In this document: positions 45,476 to 56,966 of the stretch, piece after piece | How positions within the stretch are numbered: the stretch's first letter is position 1 | Layout: the number at the start of each line of letters is the position of its first letter | From: Pleurotus djamor | Taxonomy: Eukaryota > Basidiomycota > Agaricomycetes > Agaricales > Pleurotaceae | Direction of reading: 5' to 3' | DNA: 64,000 nt | Assembly: GCA_029747585.1 (NCBI GenBank) | Contig: JAPEVF010000013.1 | Location: 62,001 to 126,000 of the forward strand | Program-made: the position numbers and the translations under genes | The notes under the pieces: generated by a model | The model's input: the letters and a program-made list of their open reading frames with translations, nothing else | The model's database searches: none | What the model was told of the DNA's origin: nothing

Positions 45476-46035
45476 TCAAAGATCACTGTTAACAACCTCA
45501 GCTTCATCGACATCGGTGTCGTTGACGATGGTTCCATTGGAGAGGCGTCTACAATGCGAATTGTTAGTGAATGGGTCGAAGAAGAAAGACAGATATAAAC
45601 CTTTGTCCGGGGCAAGCGACCCAAGCAGAGCGGAGCCTGGTCCTGCCTTGGTTCCAGCAAGCCGGACCGTAACCCTGTCCGACCTGGGAACCGGGGGTGC
45701 ATTGGTCTTGGTTATGGATGGTAACCCTGTGGTCCCCAGAGATATCCGAGAATCGGACAGAGCTCCAGTCTATATGAAGAGCGATGGGTAAGTTGGAGTA
45801 GCTCAATGTGCGACAAGAGGGACGTNACCACCAGGGGGGTCAGCGCAGAAGTTGCAGTTGCCACGATAGGTTTGGGAGACAGTGTTGCATCCTGTCTCGC
45901 GGGAGAACTCCACCACAGCGGCGTTGCTAGCCACGATGGCGGTGAACAAAACTACGAGAGTAGAAAATCCTTTCACTAAAGAATATCTTGGTGAGTATTT
46001 GCGACGAAGGAAAGTGGGTAGTGGCAAGACTTACT
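45476..46035 (-). CDS. small secreted 6-Cys protein with intron-split start codon
   Basis: The start codon is split: A at 46035, then a 59-base intron (GTAAGT...TTTAG), then TG at 45975. Exons continue as 45829-45975, 45601-45769 and 45476-45548, giving 129 residues. The signal peptide is typical (STLVVLFTAIVASNAA). The mature part has six Cys (GCNTVS, GNCNFC, DQC, PAC, VAC) and the stretch GQGYGPACWNQGRTRLRSAW. The second intron donor is interrupted by an N at 45826; without it the donor is a consensus GTACGT. No family recognised. Extracellular location inferred. Confidence 0.75.
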
Positions 46036-46379
46036 GGTGAAGAACGTAGACAAAGTACGAGATCGTCAAGATGATTCGAGAGGTCTGGAGAGGTCGTGGC
46101 TCTGAGGAATAAAACCAACCGTTGACCGAGTTTTTATACTCGTCAAAGACCCTGTATCCTTCCACAAGAGACCGATGGCTTCGCATGCACTGAAACATCC
46201 AACCTATGCATCACACATAAGATGTATGATCCGTGTGTACCACAGCGACTCTTGGTACTTCGTAGACGCGAAGGAAGTGACCCTTCATGCTTCCAATGTG
46301 CTTCTCAGCGCTGGCTTGGGTACGCGCCCAATGCTTCTATCCTGATTGAACATGACTGACTATTCAAATATTCAGCGCT

Positions 46380-46930
46380 CCGCACTAATGCGCCGGTAAG
46401 GACGATTCCCCAAAGAACGTTGCGTCACCTTGTGTGTAGATCTAGGTAATTTACGAATTTGATGTGTCTGGAAGTTTTCCGAAGATGACCGAGCACGGCG
46501 AGATGAGAAACATACATTCAAATACGACGAGTTTGGGCGCGTTTTGCATGTGGAGCATATTGAATGCGATGCAAGCTGAAATGAAGATGAAGGGTCGGTC
46601 AGTGATCAGCTAACGTCCTAGAAACATAGAGCCACACCTGGGGTATTACTTGGTTGTCGCAGTCATTATGATTTTCAAAATGACGGGGACGAGATTGCAA
46701 GGCCTCGAAGGGCTAGAAGCATGACCAGTCCGGAAGTCCACCAAGGGCAAGAAAACGATAGCGCTGGCACGGTGCAAACCCCGTAGAGAACTCAGGAATA
46801 TGTCAAAATGAATAGCCAAGCATTGTCGGCGTGAAAGAACCAGCATGGGGCCAGACTTGTGTTGATCGGAATCGACAGAAGAAGTTTGCGCCGCTGAACC
46901 CGTGCACAACGGGAAAACGAGTATCAAGAC
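46380..46930 (-). pseudogene. possible decayed multi-pass membrane protein gene
   Basis: Coding-like pieces lie in order on the minus strand: a hydrophobic frame around 46660-46927, CIAFNMLHMQNAPKLVVFE after a good intron acceptor (CACTGAC branch, TTTCAG) near 46575, and VLWGIVLTGALVRSAEYLN near 46425-46370. They resemble parts of fungal multi-helix proteins, but the pieces do not join in one frame. Family not identified. Confidence 0.3.
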
Positions 46931-47089
46931 TCAAGAAGGCCAGGGTCGAGAGAGCTACTTCGTTTGAAGGCTCGGTCACTAAGTCGCTGCTACTAGTAGA
47001 GTGCTGATCGCCAGTAAGCTGAGACGCGTAAGTGGGGACGAGGTTTGAACGAGGCAGTAGCACCCAAATCACGGCCCGAATCAAATCTA

Positions 47090-48626
47090 TCATCTTTCGA
47101 ATTCAAGGGCGACAAGTTCTCCACTATGCGGCAAATATTGTACGATTCTTCCGCTCCATTCATCTAGGAGCGAAAACGGTGTGTACCCTCCGTGGCCATG
47201 CAGTACTGCAGAGGCCGATCCGAACGGTTCACAAGACGCGTAAAACCCCATAACGATAGAGTCATCTAAGCAAATGGTAGAAATCACGGCGCGATGCATA
47301 CCCACAGCGAAGGCGGTTGGAGGGTAGCTCCAGCTCCCTTCATCGACTTCGAGGAAGCTGAAGTAACCATCCTTCAAGAAGGAGGAGGAACGGTCATTTG
47401 GCGTGGCGATTATCACGTACGTGAGACCAGTGGCATCTACAGTTGAAGCTGTGACACCTCCTGGAAACACTATGTCGTCGGCGAACGTCCACCGGTACAA
47501 CGGGGCGTTGGAGGAGCTCGGCGCGCCAGGTGCGTCGGAGTTATCATCAGACATATCTGGGATACCAAAGACGTAGAGTGAATGCTCGCCATACACCATG
47601 ATTTGGTGACGAGGAAGCAATTTCAGGTTTATCTTCACACAAATCACGATAATCAGCATTGAAACTGCAGCCGGGTAGGCTTTAAAGCTTACAGAGCGGT
47701 ATTTCTCGTCGATTTGGAGAACGGACTTGCAGGGTTGAAGCAGAGACGATTGAGTCCAATCGTATATTTCGATTTGACTGCATTCATAATCTACGAAGGC
47801 GGCGTAGAGCGGACCAAGGAAGGACGACATGTTGCTGTCATCAACAAGGATGTCGGTGTCGAACACACTACTTCGATTTGATGACAGGGTCGCAGAGTCG
47901 CCCGGGCCAGTATTTTCAACAATGTGTCATATCTCAAGTCTGCCTGGATTGAACACCCCTTCATCTACAATAAGTAAAAAAGATAACAAATTAACGAACG
48001 AACGGTCTTAAACGCAACAACCGACTCAACAGAAAATATAGGAGATGGCAAGATTGAAGGCCATGACTGGGGAGGATTGATCAATATCCACGTATATTTC
48101 GGCAATACTCGAGTCCTGAGAACCCGCAATAAGAATTTTCGATTTGATTGGGTCGGTGTCCAAGTCGCTAGCGCAGACACTTCCACCGTCAGCGTCGACA
48201 TTGGAAAGAAACCAACGACCACCTCCAACAAGAGCGATACGAGGGAACTCGTACTCTGCCTGCCGTATAGAGCGATGCGTATGGTGATCGAGAATACTGC
48301 CGGGGGACCATATGAATTCCGTCTGGAGCCAACCGATCACTAATTTTTCAAGCTCTTGGGACGTGTACGAGTTGAGCGGTCTCGGAGGGACAAACGGGAC
48401 GGTGTAAGAGTCAGAAAGTCGAGCAAATTGAGCGCGCCATACGCTGAGCAGTTTCGAGGCGTCGTGAAGAGCTTTGCATGTCTATTCAGATTCCTCGTTA
48501 GCGATACATTCGTGCAGCGCAGCGAGAACGGACCACACGAAGTTGGAGGAGATCTACCCACTCAAGACGGAGCAGTATTGCCTCGAGGATCTCTACGGGA
48601 AGAAAGCACAAAAATAAAGGGGCCAT
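47090..48626 (-). pseudogene. F-box protein with propeller-like region, copy 2, nonsense codon
   Basis: Exons 48534-48626, 48031-48481, 47693-47964 and 47090-47632 align with the copies at 41386 and 62157, and would give 452 residues. The F-box is intact (LPVEILEAILLRLEWVDLL, TCKALHDASKLLSVWRAQF). At 47927-47929 a TGA replaces the Trp codon conserved in both paralogs (IWRVIE, FWRVTE), truncating the protein in the middle. The rest of the frame is open to ALEFER and its stop. Intron 3 (47633-47692) is exactly 60 bases with no stop, so its retention would be translatable. The gene is either a recent pseudogene or carries a base error. Confidence 0.75.
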
Positions 48627-49013
48627 TTGCTAGGGCCCGACTTATTACCTTGCTTGCAAGGTCCCCCCATACCGTAAAATTCCATATTTGGATGCGTGCG
48701 ACACCACCTAGGGGCAGTATCACGTTATCCGTATCAAGCCAACTGACGTCCAACCATGCACCGAGCCCGACCAACCGTAGGTTGGGCGGCGAGGTGCACA
48801 ACTCGAAAGTTCAACAATCAACCCCAAGCTCAGTAGTAAAAGCCTGCGCAAGCAAGGTACATAAGCGCCATCGGCGGTCGCTAGTTGAGAATATTCTGCG
48901 TGAAGGCTGGAAGCAAAGGAAGATCCAGGACCCTGTGTGATGATTTATCGGTAAACAAGACCCCGTGTCACTGCGACCATATTGTATAAAAGTCAGCTTA
49001 CAAGTGTACACAT
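48627..49013. other. intergenic region between F-box copy 2 and tRNA-Thr
   Basis: No gene supported. Divergent upstream region. Confidence 0.5.
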
Positions 49014-49085
49014 GCCTTCTTGGCCAAGCGGTAAGGCGTTGCACTTGTAATGCAAAGATCACTCGTTCGAATCGGGTAGGAGGCA
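49014..49085 (+). tRNA. tRNA-Thr (anticodon TGT)
   Basis: A complete cloverleaf without intron. The 7-bp acceptor stem pairs GCCTTCT with AGGAGGC, discriminator A. The 5-bp anticodon stem TTGCA/TGCAA encloses loop CTTGTAA with anticodon TGT, reading ACA. The T arm is ACTCG-TTCGAAT-CGGGT. The A box (TGGCCAAGCGG) and B box (GTTCGAATC) promoters are present. A T7 pol III terminator starts 19 bases after the discriminator (49104-49110), preceded by an N. Confidence 0.93.
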
Positions 49086-49500
49086 GCCATGAGAAAGGAA
49101 GANTTTTTTTGGCTTCCCAAATTTCCAAGTCATCACGGACTTGCTTAGTCGACGGCTTCACGTTTGTCTGGTCGTTGACATACTGGAAGGCGTCACTGAG
49201 GGAAAGGCCTCAGAGGCTGATCGCCATTCACAGTCATCATGCAGGGTGAGCTGGTCGTCGTGGAGGGTGACATGTCAGTTCAACCATTGACGAGACGGCT
49301 TTCATCTTCTTTACTAACGTGATAGACAAGGTATTCGTCAAACAAATCAGGACTGAGGAGTGCACTTGTCGACGGCGGTATCACGGAACGAACAATACCC
49401 TTCGACAGATCACCTTCGTTCTTCTGACCACCTTTGGAATCAACACCGCCAGCAGCTTCATATTTGGGTTGACATGGAGCAAAGTTCGACACCAGCCGGC

Positions 49501-50607
49501 TCACGAACGCACAAGCTTCCACCCATGGACGGTAGACCGGACATCTACGTCTCCGGAATCCTCTGGAAACATCGGCTGAATTGTCAATGTGAATCAGGAG
49601 GTAGCGACATCAGGAGATTGTATTTGACTCACAGGAAAGGTCCTTGTCAGCACCTCCTCACAAGCCCACCCCCTCTCCCGAGCTTTGTCGAAGAAACCCA
49701 TGTCCTTGTGAGCGAATTTTGGTATATGATGGGAGTATAACACCAAAGCACATCCCCCAGACGACATGGCATTTTCGCAGGTTGTTAACAGGGCATCGTG
49801 CTAGAATGAATGCCAGCGTCAAGTTGAATTTCGGACAACGAGAAGTTTGGAGCCGTACCTGGGAATGATTGAACACCAAATCTGAGAGGATGATTGTATC
49901 GAACTTGTCCTCGGGTGACGGTAGAGAGCTCAGTAGGGGTTGAACGGAGCTTCCCCATAGGTATCCCTGCACAATCAATATGAGAATATCGTTGCAAAGT
50001 ACACTGTACAGAAGACGCACCTGGACCGATACCTTCTCCCGATGTCCTTCGGAGACGTTTTCAGCGATGTTGTACTCCATGTTATGAACCAAGTCCGCGT
50101 CAGGGTAATCAGTTACAACCACCTATGATGCAGACAGGTTAGCACGAAGAACGAAGGGGTAAAAGCTCATCAAACCTGACGCGCACCGTCCAACACCGCG
50201 ACAATGCTAGGCAATGCCCCTCCTGCCCCGAGTTCAAGTACACATCGACCTCGAACCAGTTCCTGATGTTGATCTAGGTAGGAAGCAAAGGCCCGTGCGG
50301 CGTTCCATCTAGCATCTTCGATCCAATTCAACACACGTCTCCGGGTCAAGAAAAGACGTACAAATGATGTCCCCATAGCGGATGCGATCCCACCAGTCTT
50401 ATGGATACAGATTCCCAGTCCGGTCCATCTTTCGATTCAGCGATCAGCGGTTCACGATGGTAGACAGAGAGAGTTGGCGGCGGAGTGGGTGGTCTCGGAG
50501 GTTCCTATCAAGTATAGGCTTCAGTAATAAGTGCTAGTCTATAGAGAGGTCGAGCGTACCGTGAAGACTGAGTCGAGTCCTAAGTTGGGTTGGTCGTCGA
50601 TGTCCAT
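49501..50607 (-). CDS. EFM7: EFM7/Nnt1-like lysine and N-terminal protein methyltransferase
   Basis: Seven exons (50560-50607, 50362-50504, 50176-50308, 50021-50122, 49859-49966, 49633-49800, 49501-49575) give 258 residues. It is a class I SAM-dependent methyltransferase of the METTL21/Nnt1 group; yeast Efm7 methylates the N terminus and Lys3 of elongation factor eEF1A. Visible motifs are PLWGHHLWNAARAFASYLD, the SAM-binding VLELGAGGALPSIVA, the acidic VVVTDYPD, and the post-motif ILSDLVFNHSQHDALL. The C terminus ends DVRSTVHGWKL. Every exon joins in phase. The gene symbol is by family resemblance, so the substrate is inferred. The permease and kinase-like genes lie upstream on the same strand. 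Confidence 0.88.
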
Positions 50608-50874
50608 GATGTTGGCGTTGAACGAAAAAGGCGAGTGGCAGTGCCACGCGAAAAACGGTTGCATAGGGGAAATAGGATGCTAGGGGCTTACGACCCCAAT
50701 CCCCCTGGACGAGAATTGCAGGCAGAGGCCGAGCAGTTCTTAGCGTACGTTCGATATTTTATACTTTATGAGCAGTCCAAATCGCTTGACATGAAAATGA
50801 ATCAAGGGATAACCGGTTTTGTTGGCGTGTCTGATAACATCGTTTTTTCAAAGAATGAACACAAGGATATTCCT
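50608..50874. other. short intergenic region
   Basis: No gene seen. Contains the promoter side of the methyltransferase and the 3' end of the first FunK1-like gene. Confidence 0.5.
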
Positions 50875-51840
50875 CTAGTATACAACATATTTACAACGGT
50901 TGACGGTGTTGTCTAAGAAAAAGGTGCGAGGCACAAGGACGTCGATATATTTTTGAAAGGTGAGTAGACCGTCCCTGGTGTCCTTCCAGCTTTCGGAATT
51001 TTCTCTGGCAATACGTACTCTCTCGAATTCTTCAAAAGGTATGGAAGACCTATATAAACGCGATGCTTTTCTGACGGCAGCGTACAGGTCGAACATAGGT
51101 TCAATCCACGCTCTGACCAGCGGGATGAAGGAATCCGTACAATTGTATTCGTCAAAGTTTTGACGGACGTTGTTCTTCGACTCTTCGTGCCTGTCTATTC
51201 GATACCACGATTCCCAGGAAGTTAATCCGTAGCGCGTGGACATCTTTCGCTGGAGTCCCGGTTTGTAGTGGCTCGCAACCCAGACGAGGACGTATAAAAA
51301 CGCCTCGAGGTCGTAACGGTACCGATACTGGAGTAATTCGATTTCGGTGCTTTGCACGTCTTCTTCTCTGATGAGAAGATCTGGAGGACCGAAGGCGTTG
51401 TTTGGAGCGGGATATAGAGGGATATCCTTAGCACAATCGACATCGTGCAAGTAGCCGACGTGTTGTCCATAGTCCAAATCGTTTAGGATGGCAAGGGGTT
51501 CCGACCCCTCTTGGATTAGGTCTGCAAACTTGAGCGACTTGACAACCTCGGTCACCGCTGAGCTAGCAGAGGGGCTGATAGCGTCGAGGGGTTGGTATCG
51601 CAAGATGCCTAGCCTATACGCGTAGTAGTGCCCTACCATCATAAAATGCGTTTATGCTTTTCGATACATGTTATGAAATAGGTGCTCACTTTTGAAAAGG
51701 TCGATGAATGCATGCTTGAACTCATCGACGGAGTCTGCTTCCCATACAGTCTTATACGGCTGAGGGATGCGTAGCAAGGATAGGAAGGGGGTCGCGCTTG
51801 TTGGTACCTTGGACGGCAAGGTCAAATTGCTGTTGACCAT
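50875..51840 (-). CDS. FunK1-related pseudokinase-like protein, copy 1 (302 aa)
   Basis: Exons 51690-51840 and 50875-51632 give 302 residues. The C-lobe signature of fungal FunK1 kinases is present (YRYRYDLEAFLYVLVWVASH, and AILNDLDYGQ in place of the DFD motif). The ATP-binding N-lobe is absent; only ~50 residues precede the lobe. The catalytic HRDIS position reads RYQPL (GILRYQPLDAIS), so phosphotransfer is unlikely. The tandem relative at 52112 has the same structure with a 758-base second exon. Possibly a scaffold or regulatory pseudokinase, or a relic under weak constraint. Confidence 0.8.
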
Positions 51841-52111
51841 AGTTAGCGATGTAGAGGGATCGTGAGTCCGCGAATTTAGTCGGGACTGGTGGTGGTCAAG
51901 GTGGTGGTTAAGGAGAAAGAGATTGAAATGGGTGGCCACAGCAAATTGGCCACAGAAAGCGCGAGTTGTCCTCGAGGCTGATAGGGGTGAAGGACCCCTA
52001 TTTATACAGAGAAACGGTTCCGATCGTCCGCGGCGAAGTCTGGGCCAGACTTCTGAAGTGCTGGAATCTAGAGGTTGGTACAGATCACAGATTGGCATAA
52101 GCCGCATAACA

Positions 52112-53067
52112 TCAATACGGAGTGTATCTACAACGATTTAAACCCCGTTTCTGGGGCTTGCGCCCAATGAAGATGTCCATATACTTCTCGAACGTAAGAA
52201 GCCCATCTCGACTATCTTTCCAGCTGGCAGAGGCCAACTTCGCTTCCATGACGACCGAGGTTTCCTCCCCTGTCATTCCCCACGTCCCCCGCCTCAATGC
52301 CCGTCGCACTTCCAACGTATTTAGGTAAAAGAGGGGCTCAATCCACTCATTGAACAACAGGAGGAACGTTTCTGAACAGGTAGACGCGGTGAGACGACCT
52401 TGTATTCTCGATTTGTCCGACCTGTGTCTATACGACGAAGACCAGTCCTGGCCTCTGGATTCCCATGAGGAGACGAGGTCCTTTGTGAGCCTTTTACGTT
52501 GGGTCCTGGGGTTGTGGTGCATTGCCGTCCAGATCAGGATGTACAAAAAGCTTTCGAGATCGTGACGGTAGCGGTAGGGAGGCAGTGGGCTGTCGTCTTC
52601 CAAGAGAAGAAAGTCAAGCGGGGTAAAGGTGCTGCACGGGGGTCGGTCGAGAGGAATCTCGGTGGCGCAGTCGATATCGCTCGCGTAGATGATATTCCGA
52701 CCGTGATCCAAGTCATAAAGGAGAGAGAGACACTTTGACTCGCCATTCTGAGTGACAGTGGTGGGGTTTGACGAGTGGACTATGTGATCCAAATTCTGGT
52801 TTGCTACCGGTCGATCCACATATGAAACTCCGTGGTGTAATACCCCAATCTTGTACGCCTGATAATGAGCTATACATGTAAACAGAATCAGAGAAAATTC
52901 AGAGCTTCATCAAGGGGCTAACTTTGGAACAGGTCGAGAAAAGCGTCTCTGAATTCCGATGAAGTTTCGACCTCCCAGATTGTTTTAAATAGTTGAGGGA
53001 GACGTAAGAGAGGGAGGAAAGAAACGGGTGCCGTTGAACGCTCCGGAAGGAGCGTGTTGCTGACCAT
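52112..53067 (-). CDS. FunK1-related pseudokinase-like protein, copy 2 (300 aa)
   Basis: Exons 52923-53067 and 52112-52869 give 300 residues. Motifs are YRYRHDLESFLYILIW for the FunK1 C-lobe, SLLYDLDHGR for the DFD-equivalent, and HHGVS (GVLHHGVSYVDR) where active kinases have HRDIS. There is no N-lobe. Exon 2 is exactly 758 bases, as in copy 1, though the two have diverged strongly. Both frames are intact, which argues that the shortened form is maintained. Confidence 0.8.
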
Positions 53068-53254
53068 GTTTCAAGAGATGTGTAGATTGGCGGTGGTGCC
53101 GCGAGGAAGACAAGCGCCACCAAGCTCAAGCTTCAAGTAGGAGTGGAATGGTTAGGGGGAGGGGTNAATGGTAATCCGATGCAACTGATGATGAGAATAT
53201 AGAGTACAGAATGTACTGATCATTAGACGGGAAGAATCCAAGTGATAAGTGGTA

Positions 53255-55480
53255 TTATGAATGATGGTGCTCCTTTTCGGATGTATGTGATATAGGTGTT
53301 CCAGGTACAACTGCCTTTTCTGCCTCTTTCTCCAGCAACAACTGTCGGCGGAATTCGTCTCCCCTCTCATCATTGTAAACCTTGACGAACTTCTTCGACC
53401 GTTCGCCATGTTCATCTTGGACGACTTGCTCGTAAATCTTGTAGTCTCCGAGCCTTGGAGCAATATGCGTCCAGACGAACCAGTAACTGAAGCAAATGAA
53501 AATAACCCCGAGACCGACAACCTATTCCAAAGCCGAAGGGAAGAGTCATGAATCAGCCATCGAAGCAATGCTACATATGACCGACATACCCAAGGAACCC
53601 AATAAGGGAAAGAAAACGGTTGAGCGCCGCTGGCAGGTGGAACCCATGGCATGATGAGGACAAACAAGTTCACAAGCACGCTGAATATGAGTGCAATATT
53701 CCACGCTACATATTGCGGTCGTCCGATACCCGCTTTGGTTCGTCTACGGCGAATAAACCATACACCAACGACAAGAGCTAAGTCGAACAGTCGGTTTGGG
53801 TAGGTCTGGATGGAAACGATGAGGTTGAAGGCGTCGCCAGCAGCTACGATGGGTTCATAAGACTCGGCCGGAGCTTCAACGCAATGAAGGGAAAATACGT
53901 ACGAGGACCGATGATAACAATGGAAGTTAGAATAAATTTGAGGAGCATAGGAGCAGCAGGCGTCCCGAATGGCCGTGTGCTAGCGAAGAATTTGGAGAAC
54001 GGGAAGATGCCCTGTCTAGCAACCTCGCGGAAGACGCGTGCTTGACCAATAGCCACAGAGACAAGGTTACCGAAGGCAGATAGGGCAACGAAGACGGGAA
54101 GGACTCGGCGGCCAGCATAATCCCCGAAGACCGCTGCGAAGAATTTTCCTGCGAGGAGCTGACCTGATAGCTTAGCTTCAGCTACAGGGACGGCAGCGAT
54201 GTACGCGACTGAGTTTATAGTTATTGAGCTCAAGTGGTTAAGAAGAAAAGGACGCTGGTCGGAGACGTACTGTTGGCGAAGAAATAAAGGAAGAAGACGA
54301 TCCCTAACGCGGTAGGTCCAGCGGTTTTCAGGATCCGGATGGGGTTCTTCATCTCGTTCGTGACATTATTAGCTGAAGGAGAGTTTCGAGTTCAGAACTT
54401 AATCAAATCATCGAGAACGGAGATTTCGAAAGTCGTCTCACCGTTATTCCATCCTGCGTAACTAAATATAACATTGATCAAAGCACCCGCGAGCGCGTTA
54501 CCGTTGGAGCTAAGGTGGCGTAGACGTTCAGAGGAAGAGATAAGAGACTGACAGCAAGAAAAGAAAATCAACGCACTTCGTCCCTTCCCAGCCGTTCTTG
54601 AAGTTACTGTGTGGATCCTCAACCCTGGTTCCGCCACCCAAGACCGCCCAGCCAGTAACAACGATGAAGAGTAGGATCGCGACCTTGAAGGTAGATAAGA
54701 TGTTTGACACCCACATAGCCGTGCGATTATGTGCAACCACAACTAGAAGGAGATCAGGAAGCGCGAACAAGAAAAGAATATGGGAAACCTCACTCGTGCA
54801 CGCCAACCCATAACACCCGATAGCGATACCCCTCATGACCCAAGGATTTGGCGTATCTTGACCATTAGCAAAGAGAAGGTACTGGGCGCACACGATGGCG
54901 TTGGAAGAAGCGAAGCCAAGGATGATAGTGATAACGGCGAAGCTGACTGGGAAAAGAAACTTTGGCTTCTTGTAAGCTTGCTCGAGGTACGCCACATCGG
55001 CACCAGCTCGGTTTGGGAACATGGCAGCCAACTCGGTGTAGTATGCCAGGCCAGCAGCGGATAGGAAGAATCCGATAACCCAGAAGATCATGGCCAAGCC
55101 GAAGCTACCACATTGTCGCAGAATCGTCCCAGGTGTCGCTGTAGAGTTGAGACCCAAGGTGAGCATTCCCAAGTTATCTGGGGGAATATGAAGTACGCAC
55201 AGAATATCCCGGTCCCAATCATCTGCGAAAAGTCTACGAAGGAATGATGTAGGTTTAGAAATCAATGCCAGCATAAAGAGCATTACGCACTGAGCAGCAC
55301 AGCGGTCCACCATCCGACCTCGACACCGATGGGACTTGCATCTTCAATTGGAGCGCCTCCGACGTTCTTGTGTTCAGCGTCAAGAGCGATGCCGCCGGAA
55401 AGAACGATGTCGTCACTCGACACGTCGCTAACAACGTCCGTGTACCCTTGCTTGTAGTGTTTGTCGTCTTCGGACGCCAT
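53255..55480 (-). CDS. amino acid permease, MUP1/LAT-like (APC superfamily), 576 aa
   Basis: Nine exons (55291-55480, 55201-55233, 54794-55138, 54577-54742, 54442-54509, 54271-54372, 53903-54208, 53590-53843, 53255-53521) give 576 residues. Around twelve membrane segments are visible, with the family signature GTGIFS in helix 1, FSYAGWNNANNVTNEMKNP before helix 6, and ARVFREVARQGIFPFSKFF in the later cytoplasmic loop. The cytoplasmic C terminus is charged and His-rich at its end. Closest recognisable relatives are fungal high-affinity methionine-type permeases at the plasma membrane. Substrate specificity is inferred only. Confidence 0.92.
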
Positions 55481-56966
55481 CGTGAGCGCGAACCCGCAGT
55501 TCTACCTCGTCGTGTTGAAGAACGGTTGAGGACGGGTAAACTGCGAAGTTAGAACGCGTCGCATTAAAAGCTCATTCAAAGAACCATGATAAGGTCCAAG
55601 AATACACGCAATTCGCTTTAGCGATTGCGAAATTTCGCCAAAGGAGATGATCCAGACGAACGCTGATAAGGTTGGAGGAGAACCATATGAAAGCCAAGAG
55701 AAATGGAATCATCCCATCCAATCGAGTCCGTCAAGAAGCCAGGTTGGGACAGAAGCACTGTTTCGGTGGAGATGCGGTCCCACACGACCAATGTCTGGAG
55801 CAAGACAGTTTCCAGCCAGGGACCTCGAGATCTGAGGGGCAGGGCGACTTCAGAGAAGGAGTCGGAAAATGCCGGTAGAAGAGACTTACTGCCAAGATTG
55901 ATGAAAGTCGCGACGGCGATGGGGTGACTGAAACATCGATGCCTCCCAGGTTTTTCAAGAGCGTGAATGACTCTGACAGTCGTTTATGCGGAATCAACTT
56001 GTTCGAAGGATGGACCAGTACAACAAAACACGCTCCAGAGGGCTTTGACATGACGATAACTGGCGCAGTCGTTGAGCGTTGAACGTTGAACGTTGAACGT
56101 CGAACGTCGAAATCTGAACATGAATAAACGAACACTGCATGAGCGACACGCGATCATAAAGTCCAATGACGCTCTCGCCAAGTATCCGCACCCGAGATCA
56201 TATTGACATGTGAACCACGCGAAGCGACGACATTGAAGTCGTTTTTGACAGGCTGACGCCCCATGGAGGTACCAAGAGTCCTGACCCGGGTCTGTGAGGA
56301 ACCTATATATAAACACCATCAAGACAAGCATTGACGCGATCGAGGAACCCAACTACTTAGCATCACTCGACGGAGTGGGATGAAAGCTGTAACTTGGGTC
56401 CGAATTCGCGGGTTCTCGTGGTGCTTGAATAAAGGACTGCACAAGTTTACCGCGTAGATGTTCCTGAGACGACCATGTTTTAATCAGCTAATGGGATTGA
56501 CAAGAGGAGAAAAGAGCAACCTCAAGTTTCAAGTTTTCAACAACAAGCGGCAAGGGTCGCTTCAACGCGGTCTCAGTACGGACTCGCGAGTCGCAAAAGA
56601 GTGCCTTCTCGGATAGCATGAGCAGTAATTTCGGGTCCCAAGTCGCGTTTCGAAAGCAGCGCAGTGATAACAACGGAGAGAGGAGGACTGTCATTCAGTC
56701 ACTGAATGAACATTAGAGTATGAAGCTGCACAAGAAAGGAAACTTCGACTTCGGCGCCTCGTTGAACCTAGACAGGGGTCACTCAGGACCTCTCCTGAGT
56801 GCGTTTCTCAAATTCAAACTCCAGCAACCACCAGCGTCCTGTTCAATTTCTGTGCATCAAAAAGTCACATATGGGAAGTCCTGAGAGGCTCTAGTGGTGT
56901 TATTCCCACAGCAAACGAAGGAAAATACAAACTCACAGACATACGCGTACTACTACTTCTATCAAC
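55481..56966. other. gene-poor stretch with a heptamer array
   Basis: No gene supported. Promoter of the permease at its left end; GTTGAAC array at 56071-56112. Frames in this region that contain repeated residues simply translate the array. Confidence 0.5.
56071..56112 (+). repeat. heptamer array of GTTGAAC
   Basis: Six units: GTTGAGC, GTTGAAC x3, GTCGAAC, and a partial GTCGAA. Same unit type as 9345, 21739 (complement) and 57929. Confidence 0.9.

Noticed and set aside
48356..48940. 194-codon plus frame opposite the F-box copy 2 5' end
   Set aside because: Shadow of the minus-strand F-box exons, which are supported by two paralogs.
55731..56352. minus frames with repeated STFNVQR-like residues
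   Set aside because: They translate the GTTGAAC heptamer array and do not indicate a repeat protein.
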